Source: Vitis vinifera (taxonomy: Eukaryota; Streptophyta; Magnoliopsida; Vitales; Vitaceae). Taken from it: a stretch of 64,000 nucleotides of DNA. The stretch covers positions 3,637,001 through 3,701,000 of the forward strand of contig NC_081807.1 of NCBI RefSeq assembly GCF_030704535.1. The letters run 5' to 3'. Of this stretch, positions 1 through 12,035 are shown in pieces. Position 1 is the stretch's first letter, and each line of letters starts with the position of its first letter. The translations under genes were made by a program, and so were the position numbers. A model generated the notes under the pieces. It ran no database searches. It had not been told where the DNA came from and worked only from the letters and a program-made list of their open reading frames with translations.

Positions 1-57
1 CTACTTCTTCTTCTTCTTTTTGTTCAGAAAAAATAATATTGTTTCTTTTGTTTTCAG

Positions 58-2434
58 GATCCTTTCGGCGTTAGGAAGTGTGGAATCTCTGATGCCGCTT
101 CACAGCGCCGTTGCTTCTGCTCGCCTCAAATCCTTCATTGCCGTTGATTCCACCTCCTGGAGCTGGCTTTCCCAAGGTTTCTTTCCTCTCCTCTTCAAAT
201 TTTATTTCTTGTCATATCGACGATGTTGAACTCTTCTTCAGTTTTTCAGTTTTCCGTGCTTCTGAATTTCTTTTTGCCCTTTTCCTTTTTTATAAGATGA
301 TTTCTGTCAAGATATTTGGTTACTCAAATGAATCATTAGGTTTAGGGCCCTATGTTTAGCAAATCAATGGATTTAGAATTCAATCTTGTAGCAATAAAGT
401 ATTGATAGATGCCTCTTCTGACATGATATTCTACTTGCTGTTATAGGACGTGCATTGCCTTTGTGACAAGGCCCGCAGGATCTATAGGGAAGATATTTGA
501 ATGGGTTTTTTTACCAAAAAAATGTCCTTCAAGTCACGAAGTTTGTACTTGGAATCTGCAGCTTAATTGACTGAGTTACTTGTTGCTATTGTTACCTTTT
601 CCTTGAACAATTTGGTTTTGTGCTCAAGAAATTTCCTTGGCCTGCCTTTTTGGCTTCTAAATTAGTGTTTTGTAGACAATGCATGAAAGAAAATGGCAAA
701 ATGCTTTCTCATTGTAATAAATATGCTTCATGCTAACATTGGTTTTTTTGTTGGAAGCTTCATTTTTATTTTTGGTGTGTTTCATTTTACTTGATGTTAG
801 ATTGGGGTTAATCTATATTTTGTAAATTTGAGAAGAAAAAAAAATTGTTCCAGAGTTTGACATGTACAATTATAGTCTTCTGTGAAGGAAATCCATTCGC
901 AAGATCAACTCATGGTGATGTGGTCTGATGGTCTCATCATGTGTCCTTATAATTATTTAGAGCCAATACATATTGAACATGTAGTTGACGCTTTGGGGCA
1001 TTGTTTTTCTTTCAACTTAGAAATGAAGTACAATTAGAACATTTTTTAGAAATAAGGTACAGCTGAAAAGGAATATACAATTGTATATATGAACATTGTA
1101 AAAGCTTGGGCATTTAGATTGTGGGGGTTTACTTCTTTCAAGGAATAGCATATAGAGATGTTACAGATGGCTGTAATCCTTGATATTCTGTCATTGGTTT
1201 GCCTTGGATTCTGGAATAATGTTGTGATAGTTTTCAATTGATTTATTTTGAAGTCTATTTTAATTGAAGTTTCTCCTTTGAGTGGTTTCTTCGAGGATTT
1301 AAAGCAGCTCTTATTTAGACCTTGTTCAGACATTCTTAAAGTCTTTAAATACTACATTCTTTAGGATTTTTCGTTCAATACTATTTTTGTTTACACGTAG
1401 GTTTGCTGATCTTATTTAGAATTGAAGATTCATCATTGATTTTAGAGGTTTTTAATTAGAGAACAAGGAAAATTTATCATACAAAAATTATTGAATCACT
1501 AGAAGATTTGAAAGATTTTAGCTTTTAAGAGCATGCATAAGCTGTAAAGCTCAAGTGTGATTAAAAGCTGAGGCAAAAGAGTAAAGAAATGACTGATCAC
1601 CATTGAATGCAATTCAATCCCTTCCTAAGTAATTTCCTTGTATTTTAATTATGCAGCAGCCACTCCTCCACCCAATCTTAGATAAACCATATAACCTGTT
1701 TCAACAAGATGTGGGGTGTTTGGTACGGTGATCCCAAAACAAAATGAACTATGACATAGGATCGGTGCTTTAGGGTTTAGACACAGTCCGTCACTTGGGC
1801 AGTATCTTTGTGCAAAGCTTGGCAAGCTAGGGTATCCTTATTACACAAGTTTTTGCTGAAATAAGTAATATCATCAATTATTTATTATTCGATGAAACCA
1901 TATATTACTGTGTTTTTTAATATTTGCACATATCCAATTGAGGAATTTATCACATTAGCTCCACTTGCTAATATGTCATTACATCGTACTTGGCTGTGTT
2001 GCCTAAGGTTTATGGTCCACCCCTTGTGAAACTGTATACACTTGCACATATTCTGATAACTCAGAAATATGTACCTACATTCTAATCAGCTCAAGGGCTT
2101 AAAGGCATAAGGTATACCCAAATTAAACTCTCAACATGCTCATTTTTAATAGTGAAGATGGTAGGGCATTTCTGGTAGCAGCCATTGATACTAATCCAGC
2201 AGCAGTATGAGTAGACTTTTACCCAGGGTTTGATGCGTTCTTGTTTTCCTTTTGTCCTTAGAGTTTGCTTGGGTGGTGTTTTGGTCTTTTATGAAGTGCC
2301 ATTTCTTCTTCAACTTGCTATACACTTCTTCACTAAGACAAATTTATCATTCCCCAGAGAAAATATTTCCATCTACTGATTATCTTGTATCTTTCTTCAT
2401 GGGCTATTCCCTAGACTTTGCAGTTCCTCGGTGA
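58..2434 (+). CDS. NFD6-related small protein, 3' end (5' part outside window)
   Basis: An acceptor (TTTTCAG, ending at 57) opens an exon 58-176 that reads RILSALGSVESLMPLHSAVA and continues through ARLKSFIAVD to SWSWLSQ, then a GT donor at 177-178. The block LMPLHSAVASARL is characteristic of the plant family around NUCLEAR FUSION DEFECTIVE 6, short proteins predicted to go to mitochondria. The exon ends in phase 1. The last coding exon fits at 2415-2434 after CCCTAG, giving the ending DFAVPR and a TGA at 2432-2434. A second acceptor 9 bases downstream (TTTGCAG) would keep the frame and drop three residues. This family commonly has alternative 3' exons, so other endings inside the 2.2-kb intron are possible. 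The start codon and targeting peptide lie left of the window. The family call rests on one exon, and the 3' exon is inferred from splice sites and frame. Confidence 0.6.
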
Positions 2435-3078
2435 CAAAGACTCGAGGTTTCAGTTGCTTCAATCAAAATTGGCTGCAAGTTGAGCAGTGTCTGTGCTTTT
2501 GTTGGTTCCACCACTTCTTCCATTGCTTTTCCATTCATGACCACTGCTTGGTGTAAGTTATTTCCCTGGCCAAGAGTATCAAACTAGTATGGATCTTTGC
2601 CAATGCATCCTGTAATTCTAGATGTTTCGAAAATTTTAGATGTCTTCAATCCATTGCTCTCCCAAATAATGTGTTCCCAAACCAGTACTTGTTTGTGAAA
2701 ATACTGGGTTTGTTGCTATTCAAAGAATGCAAGGATGAATGGCAATGAACACATCTGAAGTAACTCTTCATCTGTTGTTCCATCCTAGCATTTCTAATGC
2801 AACTAGGATCCTGTCTTCTTGATCAAATGGTAGAATTCTTCAAATCTGTAATGGAGTTAAAAGGGTGCCTATGGGGATTGTTTTTATTTGAAGTACTTTT
2901 TTCTTTAAAAACATTTTTAGGCGAATTATCTATTAAATGTTTTTCTAGAAAATACTATAAGTAATTTTTCAATATTTTAAAATTGCTTTATAAATTTTAT
3001 CAATCGATGTAGTTTTCTCCAAAAGCATTATTTATCTTAAAAATATTTTCTAAAAAAACTACAAAACAGACTGTTATA
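2435..3078. other. 3' UTR of the NFD6-related gene, then intergenic DNA
   Basis: No coding frame of note. The first few hundred bases are moderately GC-rich and probably belong to the 3' untranslated region. From about 2880 the composition turns strongly AT-rich, with fold-back runs of the kind seen in the short inverted-repeat elements nearby. Confidence 0.4.
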
Positions 3079-3193
3079 ATGTATTTGGTAATGATTCTAG
3101 AAAACGTTTTTAGTATTTATTATATTTAAATAATAAAAAAATTAAGTTTTAAAAATGTTAAAAACGTTTTCTAAAATCACTGTCAAACAGGTT
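3079..3193. mobile_element. Short palindromic MITE-like element, about 115 bp
   Basis: The left end reads GTATTTGGTAATGATTCTAG and the reverse complement of the right end reads CTGTTTGACAGTGATTTTAG. Both continue with the same AAAACGTTTTTA, so the whole unit folds on itself. At least one similar unit lies at 63492-63604, with degenerate copies after it. There is no coding capacity. A target duplication is not clear, and the superfamily is not assigned. Confidence 0.5.
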
Positions 3194-3238
3194 CTTATTG
3201 TCTTACTCTCTTATGTTCGGGATTGGCATATTGTCTTT

Positions 3239-3347
3239 TGGGTATCGGAAATGAAGAGCTAGTAGCTTAGGGGTTTTGTAGCGAAAGCATTTTGGGCATT
3301 GGAAATGAAGAGGTAGTAGCTTAGGGATTTTGTAGCGAAAGGGCTCG
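3239..3347. repeat. 54-bp tandem duplication
   Basis: The segment starting GGAAATGAAGAG at 3246 recurs at 3300 with a few changes (period 54). It lies at the 3' end of a 117-codon minus-strand open frame (3203-3556), where it makes two 18-residue repeats of the type FRYKxPKLLxLHF. I do not recognise the open frame as a protein. With no intron or homology clue it may be chance or a decayed gene fragment. Confidence 0.5.
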
Positions 3348-3559
3348 TCGGAGGGTAGCTTGCAGGAGAGGCCTAGAGATGATGAGTTCAGAATTTCAGC
3401 CTGGAATTTAATAAACATCACCGTAGAGAGGGCTTCAATATTGCCACAGTTGAGGTCTGATTTGGGCCTGAATGCTAATCTTCGGTTGGCCCAGTCCATG
3501 TAGGAGCCCATGTCCCGTGCAACCATGCTTGAATGATTATCAGGCACGATTTCCATACC

Positions 3560-4443
3560 TATAATTTATTTTGCATGCTCCAAACAAACCTTCGTGTCAA
3601 AAGATTTGTTCAGATCTTTTCCTACAATTAGCCTATCATCCACTTATTATAAAACAATAATGAATTTGTAAATCAAGTTCTTTGTCGCATGTAGATTTCC
3701 TCCTTCAAATCATCATGAGGATGGATGACATCCACAGTAGGAGAAAAAAATCTTTATCAAAGCTAACAAAATGATAAAGATAAGATATTTCTACAACTAA
3801 CCTTACTTTGTGTTTGACATGATCACCTTGGCTTTCCAAATCAGAACATTTATTTATTTTTCAACTTATTAGGCATGCAATAATGTCATTCCTTGGAAAA
3901 ATGATCCTTTGACGGTCGAGGATTAGTTTGAATCTGAAGTCTATAAAGAGATAAGACAGGATAAAGGTGGAAAAAAAAAAAGCAACGTACCAAAAAAGCG
4001 AGATTCGTTTTTAATCAGTGATTAATCCTTAGTGGGACCCGTTTGAGAAAAATTTATGATGCTCCACCGGCCCCTAAATGACAATGGCCCAACACCGATT
4101 TTCATCTCGTGGCACCCGCGTGATCGGTAATTTTTAATGGCCATGTGGTTGTCACGTGAAGTCCTGGCCTACCCATTATGTTTTCACGTGCTCTTTCTCG
4201 AAACCCATGTTTTACTGTGACAACAAACTTCTTCGGTGTTGTTTTGGTATTTATTATTAATTTGTTTTCTAAAAAAAATATAAGAAAAGTTATTCGATAA
4301 TCAGAAAAATAGAAAATGATTTTTTGTCCTTCAAAATGAATACTTTTGATGTTTTAGATAATATTTTTTAAATTATTAAAAATAAAATACTATATATATA
4401 AAATTTATTTTTAAAAATATTAAAAATAAATTGAAAACATTTA
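3560..4443. other. Intergenic DNA
   Basis: No gene seen. Two CACGTG (G-box) hexamers lie close together near 4155 and 4185 in a less AT-rich patch (4020-4250). A patch like this could be a regulatory remnant, but no gene starts beside it. Confidence 0.35.
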
Positions 4444-5192
4444 AGGAGTGTTTGGTACATAGGAATGAGAGTAGGAATAGGCATCTTATTTCTTCTCACC
4501 CTTCCCTGTGTTTAGATAAGAACAAAATAAAAAATAATTTGACAGAAACCAAATCTCATTTACGAGTAAGATTTCAATGGTGGTATTCTGATTGATTTGA
4601 CTTAAAGGAAAATATAAATAATCTAAAATTATTATTTTATTCTTAGATTTCATTCATGAAGCTCATACTTCTTCATCTCATAATAAGATTATTTTTTTAG
4701 ATAGTATTTATTTATTTTACTTAATTCTAAATAGAACTTTAATGTTTAATTATATTAAGTATTAAGTTGTTTGTTTTTGTAATATTTTATTTTTATTAAG
4801 CATTAAAAAGTAAAAAAAAACTCAACATATTATTTTTTCCATTTAGAAAAAGTCAAATATTTTGATTTGTTCTTTTCAACAAAAAGTTTATAATGAGTCA
4901 TAAAAAAATAGAAAAACAAATAATATAAAGTCTGAAAGTAAATTATTTTCAACAAAAAACTAAAAAAACAAATACTCTCAAATTTTACTTTTTTTTAAAA
5001 AAAAAATTTAAACTATATATAAGAGTATTATTGTCAATTCATTTATTTTTCATTTTCATTCGTATTATTAACAAATATTATAATGGAAATAAATAATCAT
5101 TCCAATCTTAAATTCTTAACTTCACCAAATTCATTTCAATTAAAAACAAAATATTCATTTTCATTCTCTATTATCGTGTATCAAACACCTCT
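4444..5192. mobile_element. PIF/Harbinger-like MITE, 749 bp
   Basis: The left end is AGGAGTGTTTGGTACA. The reverse complement of the right end is AGAGGTGTTTGATACA, so the two match closely as imperfect terminal inverted repeats. The element is flanked on both sides by TTA (4441-4443 and 5193-5195), the usual target duplication of PIF/Harbinger elements. The interior is AT-rich with no transposase frame, as in a non-autonomous element. Confidence 0.6.
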
Positions 5193-5195
5193 TTA

Positions 5196-6950
5196 AATTC
5201 TTAAACTAATTTTAGGAAATGTTTTCAAAAACTGCTTTTTTTTAAACATTTTTTTATTAAAATAAATAAATAAATAAATAAAAGGAAGTTAGGGATTTTG
5301 CCATCAACCAAGTCATTTTCTACCTCCCTAGTGTATCCATGATAGGACATGCATATGGAGCATAGGCAGTGGGAAATACAGAAGATGAAAGGCTATGCTC
5401 ACAAGCTGTCATGAGAATGTGGAAAGATAGAAGTCAGCCAGGTGGTCCACATTGCCAAAGACCTTAACATATTATTGGAGTTTCTTTCCCGGGGTGTGTG
5501 CTCCAGAAGTTTGTAAATTGGAACCACATTGTCTAAAATTCACATGGATTTCGTTGGACAACGTTTTCAAAGAACAATTTCAGAAAATAAATTTTGAGGC
5601 AGTCGTTTGAAAAACAATTTTGTTTTCAATAATGTTTGAGAATTTAAAATGTTTTCATTTTCAAACTTTTTTTTAATAATAATTTTTAATGATTTCTATT
5701 GTATAATTATTTTTTAAAATGATTTATATAAAATAAGTGAAAATAACTTAAAACAATTACTAAATGTGTTTGACTCTAAAAACACTTTTCTATTTTTTAA
5801 AACAAAAAATTGTTTTTAAAAATAATTTTTTAATTTTTTTCGAAAAAATCAATATTTGGAAAAAGATAGATGCTTCCATTATATATATATATATATATAT
5901 ATATATTTTTCATATTCTTAATATTCTCAACCATATTTTTGTTTTATTCATGTCAAATAGATTTAATAAATATATTTGATATGACAAACCCTTTTGGATG
6001 ACTATATCATAAATGAAATAGTTATAAATTTCACCTATGCCGAGATACGTAATTGGGTCACACGAGAGCAAAAAAATGATTTATTTACTATAATATTATA
6101 TTTTATCATTTTTTATAAAATGCTAATTTAATTCATCTTTCCTAAAGTTTTGGTTAAATACAATTAACCTTCATTTATTTGAAATTTAATGAAATATTTC
6201 TCATATATTTTTCATTTATTATTTTTATTTACCTTCTTTCTCACTCAATAGAATAGACATTTGATTAAATTTGAAACCAATAAGAGTCGAGTGTATCAAG
6301 GCAAAGTCTCATGGAGGTTAATGAAATTAACCCTTTTATAAAATAGCAAAGAGATTTGCATGCCCAAAGCGTTTATGCACTTTGTTTTGCTTTAAAATCC
6401 TTATGGAAACCAATTAACACATCTTCTTCAACAAAGAATAAAACATCAAACCCTTTTTTGTCTATTGTTCGTCTATAGATCTCTGGAGCAGGCTAATAGA
6501 TGGGCATGCCCAATAAGACCTCACCTTGATGGTTAGCTATCACAAACCATTCAACTCATTTGAAGCAAACTCTTATATAGAAGAAAATAAGTTAGCACCT
6601 AACCATTTCTCTTTGATGGTCAAGTTAATTAAGAGATCGTAGGGAATATGAGATAATTGGAAACTGATTAGCTTTAGGTTTGTGATCCAATTTTGATGCC
6701 AAGTAAATATAGTCATTACTTAGATTGTTTCATTTTTTGTGCTTGGATCTCCTTAAGTGCATACAAAATTCCCAAGGCTACTAGATCTTAGCAATGGAAG
6801 CATTCAAAACCAAAATCAAATCTAGTATCATGCGTTAGATATGCTTACCAAAGATTTGGACATTCCTAGATCATTTCATATCAATGTAAACATGTGTCGA
6901 ATATGAAATAGTCATTATAGATCTTATTAACCCATTGATCTTCCACTCAA
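5196..6950. other. AT-rich intergenic DNA with an (AT)n run
   Basis: No coding region found. A dinucleotide AT run occupies about 5879-5906, and an AAAT microsatellite lies near 5264-5282. The right part (from about 6400) may already belong to the minus-strand LTR described next, but its outer edge cannot be fixed by eye. Confidence 0.4.
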
Positions 6951-7070
6951 TAACTCCTCATTGAAATTTGGCACTTACATGATGGAGATTTGAAGGATAG
7001 AGGTTATGGGTTCTCTCTATGAAATGTAAGGGAGAATGAAAAAAGTTTGAAGCCTTAACCCTTAAAGGGG

Positions 7071-7078
7071 TATTTATA
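7071..7078 (-). promoter_or_regulatory. TATA box of the minus-strand LTR
   Basis: Minus-strand context CCTATAAATACCCC, inside the LTR copy. It would have driven the retroelement transcript. There is no sign that it serves a host gene today. Confidence 0.4.
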
Positions 7079-7363
7079 GGCTTCCTATAGGCTTAAGTAA
7101 CTTGAGCTTACCTTGAGCTTAAGTCACTTAATTTAACCGAAAAAAAATGTTTTAATTGATTAATTAACCTTATTAGGTTAATTAATCAATTAGCTTAATT
7201 CAGAGGTACCGTTCACTAACTCCTATACAACCTCAAATATTTATCAAAATGCCCTTATGCACATAAGTGAACTAAGAATCAATCCAATCCTCAAAACCAT
7301 GTCATTAAGGAATATGAGCTTAAGTGAGGATTGTTGGCACCTATAGGACAATCTTGGCTTCCT

Positions 7364-7459
7364 CAAAATCTCATTTTGAAGTTTACTCAAAATCTCATTA
7401 TGAAGTTTACTCAAAATCTCATTATGAAGTTTACTCAAAATCTCATTTTGAAGTTTATT
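7364..7459. repeat. 24-bp tandem repeat, four units
   Basis: The unit CAAAATCTCATTATGAAGTT plus TACT occurs four times back to back with only a few substitutions. In the minus-strand frame it reads as an eight-residue repeat, NEILSKLH. It sits inside the LTR, so it is probably a repeat internal to that LTR and not part of a gene. Confidence 0.8.
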
Positions 7460-8849
7460 CAACATCTTATTACAAAAAGTCAATTGAACTCTAGTACCCT
7501 ATGTAAATAATAATGACACAGAAAGTGCTTAGGCCTATGACCTTATATAGTCTCACCATGAACTAGCATCTATAATCTAATAAGGTGAATGTTATAAGTC
7601 TCTCAAGATTATCTTTACAATATTTAAGTTACAGATCCTTCGATTTTGTGATAAACTAAGATATCTAGTTCATGAGAGCATATGTCAAATTTCAGTTAAG
7701 AAATTACTACGACCACAAATTTTACAATCACGTATCTTTAGGATCATTCAAGGGGATACGTTGCCTCAAAGTCCATGAGATATCATAGTACTTCTATTGA
7801 GAATACTTGTTACTATCAACTTTTATCAATAGTGACTCAATTTATAGAGAATATATAATCACTTTAGGATATCACTAGTAGGCCAAAATCATTGCAAACT
7901 TTGGCATACGTTCAATATTCTCTCAAGTTAAGAGACAATACAACATATCGACTTGGTGAAATCATGACTACCCGATAGTTTTACATCATGACTTATCGTA
8001 AGTCCTGTCTAATGTGTAATTGTATACAATAATGTCTTCACCATGGGAACCTCATCCCAATGATCAAGACCAACTATCCCTCCAATTTGAAGTTAATGCT
8101 ACAACCTTAAAATGATTGCCTAAGTCCACAAATCGACTCTGAACGAATCATCTACTTGTAAAGAATCCATAATTTGTATTTTCCTTATAACCCCTAATAT
8201 CCTCAAGTCATGTACAATGTAAGAGATGTTAGACCATAATGCTTGTAAGATAAAACGCATGGAATAATGATAGATAAAAGTGAAATTGGAATAATATTAA
8301 ATAAATAATAAATTCCAAATTTGTTAAATTATGTCATACTTCTAAAGGTTTTATCCTAACAATTGCCTCCTATTTAGATACAACAGTGTGAGCATAGGAA
8401 CGGAGGGCCAAATTTTAAGGCTTGTCTTAGGTCTGGATACGTCTAGAGGGAATCAACACATCAGTAAAGGATTAGTACTTAGGCTAGTCTACAAGCCACC
8501 ATTGTTTTGTGGGAATGCATATCTTAATAGGAAAAATGACCCTCCTACTGAATTCGAATGAGAAAGAGGTCTCCCTAATCAAATTCTACTTAGTAGTTTG
8601 GTACACCAAAAATACTTTAAGTAGTTCATGTACCAATTTGCCTTTAGTCTTCTCTATTTTTCTCTTAAGGCAATCGTGAATGGTTCAATTCATAACTTTG
8701 GTCTAATTATTGCTTTATGGGAACCTCAAAGTCAAGTAAAAGTTCTGAATATTAAGATTCTCATAAAAAGACATGAAGAGGGGTGACTACCAAATTGTAA
8801 CCCATTGTTGAACACTAGTGTATGAGGGATCCTGAATTGACATGGTATA

Positions 8850-9260
8850 TTCTTCTATACGAATTTCTTTGCATCTAAGTTTTGGGTATTAGAATACACT
8901 TCTACCTCAACATACTTGGTGAAGTTGTTGATGGCGATGAGAAGGTAGCACTTTTGCACAAGTGATGTAGGCAAGTAATCTGATAATGTCTAGCCCCCAT
9001 TATGTGAACAAACATGTACTGATAACGAGAGTAAGATGTCCAGAGGTACAAGATAGGCACGTATTGTTAATACTTATCAATTTGAGTACATAGGGGGTAA
9101 TGTCTTTTTATATGTTTGACCAAAAATATCCTCGAAAAAAAGCATAATAGGCAAGTGATCGCCCCTTAAAGTGGTTGTCCCATTGTTCTTCATATATTTT
9201 TCCCAAAATGTAGTTTACTTCTTTGAAGCATAATATCGTGGTGTGGGACCACTAAATATC
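8850..9260 (-). pseudogene. Gypsy-type integrase relic
   Basis: The minus strand from 9260 downward still shows, across frameshifts and stops, the integrase order: an HLPIMLFFEDIF block resembling the AHK..RQGYYWPTM zinc-binding region, then a GLDII block (WGMDVIG type), then LIAINNFTKYVEVE, matching the core motif FILVAIDYFTKWVEA. The catalytic residues cannot all be traced, and the frame is broken many times. It is followed downstream on the same strand by an LTR. Nothing of gag, protease or reverse transcriptase is visible upstream, where the sequence runs into an inverted LTR copy. Confidence 0.6.
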
Positions 9261-9331
9261 AGGTTGCGTACATTATTTGGCATCATCCCTACTTGCTTGG
9301 GGCCATTTTTTGCCAAGGGTTCTAATATTAC

Positions 9332-10140
9332 TAATGTTAGAATAAAGCTCTTAAAAACATAACTTAATGTAACAATGATGGATTTATTATTGATTATTTA
9401 TTTATTAATAAAATTCATATTTCCTAACTTATCTAGCAGTCTCATGCATTATACTTTTTAAGCATTTTGATCTAGCATCTTTTATATTGTACATTATTTG
9501 GGTGTATTGAGAATTGTATAAAATATCCAAATTATGAGTTCCTTGAAAGTAAATGATTAGTTCATAGTTGATTCATGAACATAGACAATCTATTTGAGGG
9601 TGTAGTGAGTATATCTCCTAACTTGAGAGATGGCTAGACTTGGTTACCAAGAAAGGGTTCCCATGGTAAATGTACTAATATGTATGATTATACATTGGAT
9701 ATGACATCTGGTAAATTATAACATCAACTATCGAATAGTCATGATCTCACAAAGCTATTATACTATATGATTTCTCAACCTTAAGAGAATATTGGGTTTG
9801 TAATGAGTTTTACCTATAAATGAGATCCTAAGGAAGTCATCTATTCTCTATGGATTGGGTTACTCATTTGAGAGATTATAATATTTCAAAAAATTGAAAT
9901 AGTGTATCCTATTAAGTTATTCTAAGGATATATATTTAGGATATCTATAGTTATGATAGTTCTTTAATTTGAGTTTGATATATACTCTTTGTAAGTTAGA
10001 ATGTGTCAGTTAATCATACAATATAAAAATATAAACTTTAAAGATTATGTAAGTAATATTGAGAGGTTGATAACATTAACCTAGAATATGATTTTTCGGG
10101 AGTTTGTATACATTGAATAATAGATTAGGGACCTGAGGAT
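9332..10140 (+). mobile_element. Second LTR copy, inverted relative to the first
   Basis: It starts ATGTTAGAATAAAGC and follows the reverse complement of 7530-8362 over about 800 bp. Shared landmarks are GGGTTCCCATGGT, AATAGTCATGATCTCAC, AAGAGAATATTG and GATATCTATAGTTATGATAG. Divergence is high, so this is an old copy. Its plus orientation means it cannot be the 5' LTR of the adjacent minus-strand relic. It is better read as part of another element of the same family. Confidence 0.5.
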
Positions 10141-10319
10141 GATATTTTTTATTAACAAAAATATATTTAATTAAATATTTTTTTAAATGATGGTTATTAT
10201 TTTAAAAACCTTTTTGAAATATTCAAGCCAACCCTGCAAAAGGGTTATACACTTACACTAGACCAGATAATATCTCTCTCCACCAACCACCTCAGCAATC
10301 AGACAGAGTCTGTACAGTG

Positions 10320-12035
10320 AGCTGTTATATACAAAAATCCGAAAATATTTGTACATCGTTTTCAATACATCGGACTTGTGAACCTGTTTTCTCTTCTCTC
10401 TTGGATAAGATCTGTAGAATATTAGATACAGAGTGACCCCACCTCCGACCCATATTTTTTTTCCCCTCTAAAACTTCCCTTTGGAATCTTTAATAATCCA
10501 ACCAAAGCAAAAGGGCAAAAACAAACGACTACCCAGTATTGTTTGATGAATTTGAGGAACTGGGTTGCTCTCCATTTCTCGTCTAATTCATTGTGGCCAC
10601 AGTGATTTATTTCTTTTTCCTTTTTGTTTTTGTATTTTGAAAGCGATTTGAGAAATTATAAGAACCGTTAATTGGATTACGTAGACTGTATTGAGGCCAC
10701 AGAAGTAAAGGCAGAAAGCTCTGTTTTGTCAGATTTTTGTGGTGGGTTTTTATTTCTAGGGTTTGATAATCATTTTTCTTTTATTTTTTATAATGTTGCT
10801 TTCCATATGACGTATTCAGAGCTGTTTTCATTGCTATGGTGACTTTAACTACCCTGTTTGTAATAAAAGCAATCATACACATGATCCTTGTTAGGTTTTA
10901 TATGAATGTATCTCAATAACTACAGAGAACTTCATAAGAAAAATCACTTAAATACATGTATTAATCTAACCTTGGGAATCATAAATTCCTGCAAAAACCT
11001 ACACTTTTTTTCCCTGTTGAAGATATGTGTGGTGATTTTTTTTTTTTTCTGTTCATTAAAAGAAATTCATAATTTTGTTTGTTTGTGTGACGTATCTATA
11101 TATCGTGTATTGCCTGCAAATTTGTTGGACCTTGTGGGGATACATCTTGTCTGTTTATCCTGAGCATCACTGCTCAGGGAGTTTGCAGAATAATTAGACG
11201 GCTTTAATATTTATTAGACATTCATATCAAATTCTTTTCTAGTGTTTTATCTTCTCTGCTTTGGCGCTGCTGGTAGGTTTATCTACTGTTCAAATCAATA
11301 TTTTTTTTCTTTTTAATGTGCTAAATTGGTGTTGTGGGCTGATCTTTATTTTTTGTTTTTCTCTCCAGAGTGGCTAGAAGTCAATTCAGCTTTTGCTATC
11401 AAGTTTGGGTGGGTTTCAACACCTCAAATTGGCTTCTCTTATGCTATATCTTTCATTTTTCTGTTCCATCTTCTTATCCCTTCTTTTATCTTTTTGTTGT
11501 TTTGTTTCTGTGCTTAGATGTTTTTGCCTGGTTGAATCTTCCTTTCTCAATTACTTCTTGTTTCTTTCTTTAATTCAATTCCATCATAAATCAAAAGTAA
11601 CATCTAAAGGTCCCAATCTTTTGCTTAAGCGCTTTGTGTTGATGGATTTCATTTCCTTCCTGAGACTGAGTTTACCTTCTTCTCTCCCTTTTCCATCTTC
11701 TTTATTAAGGGGCCCTGTCCCTCTCAATTGGGTTTCTTTGATTATGAAGAGAAAGTTGTTTTCCCATGTAGAATAGTTGGGCTTTGTCTCTTTTCTATAA
11801 GAATTCAGACTCCCTTTCCCCCTCTCTTCTCATTTTCTGAGCAGTTAGGTTTCTAATTTGTTCTTGTTTGCGCTGGAAGTGCCTGAATTATGTTGTATGA
11901 ACTGCTCTGATTTTGCTTTATGGGTGTTTCTGCAGGTTCTCCATGCCCATCATGAGCTTCATTTCTCTGGGTGTTCCCTTTCTTCATCTCAATCAATGTG
12001 GAAGGTTTTCATTGAGAAGGATTAAACACTAAAGC
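10320..12035 (+). other. Probable promoter and spliced 5' leader of the At1g01500-type gene
   Basis: A TATA-like TTATATACAAA near 10326 is followed by CT-rich, leader-like sequence (10380-10620). A clear acceptor, GTTTCTGCAG, ends at 11935, 100 bases before the ATG, so the leader is probably spliced. The donor cannot be chosen with confidence. Open frames on the plus strand at 10906-11776 are T-rich and look like intron read-through. Confidence 0.4.

Larger units (their letters stand above)
6950..8362 (-). mobile_element. Long terminal repeat of a Gypsy-type retrotransposon (minus strand)
   Basis: Read on the minus strand the repeat begins at 8362 with TGTTAGGATAAA, directly after a purine-rich AGGAGG stretch that fits a polypurine tract, and the integrase relic lies just upstream. 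This is the expected order for a 3' LTR. A TATA box (TATAAATA on the minus strand, 7078-7071) about 1.3 kb inside fits the LTR promoter. About 830 bp of it (7530-8362) is matched in opposite orientation by 9332-10140. The left end is uncertain and may lie beyond 6950. Confidence 0.55.
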
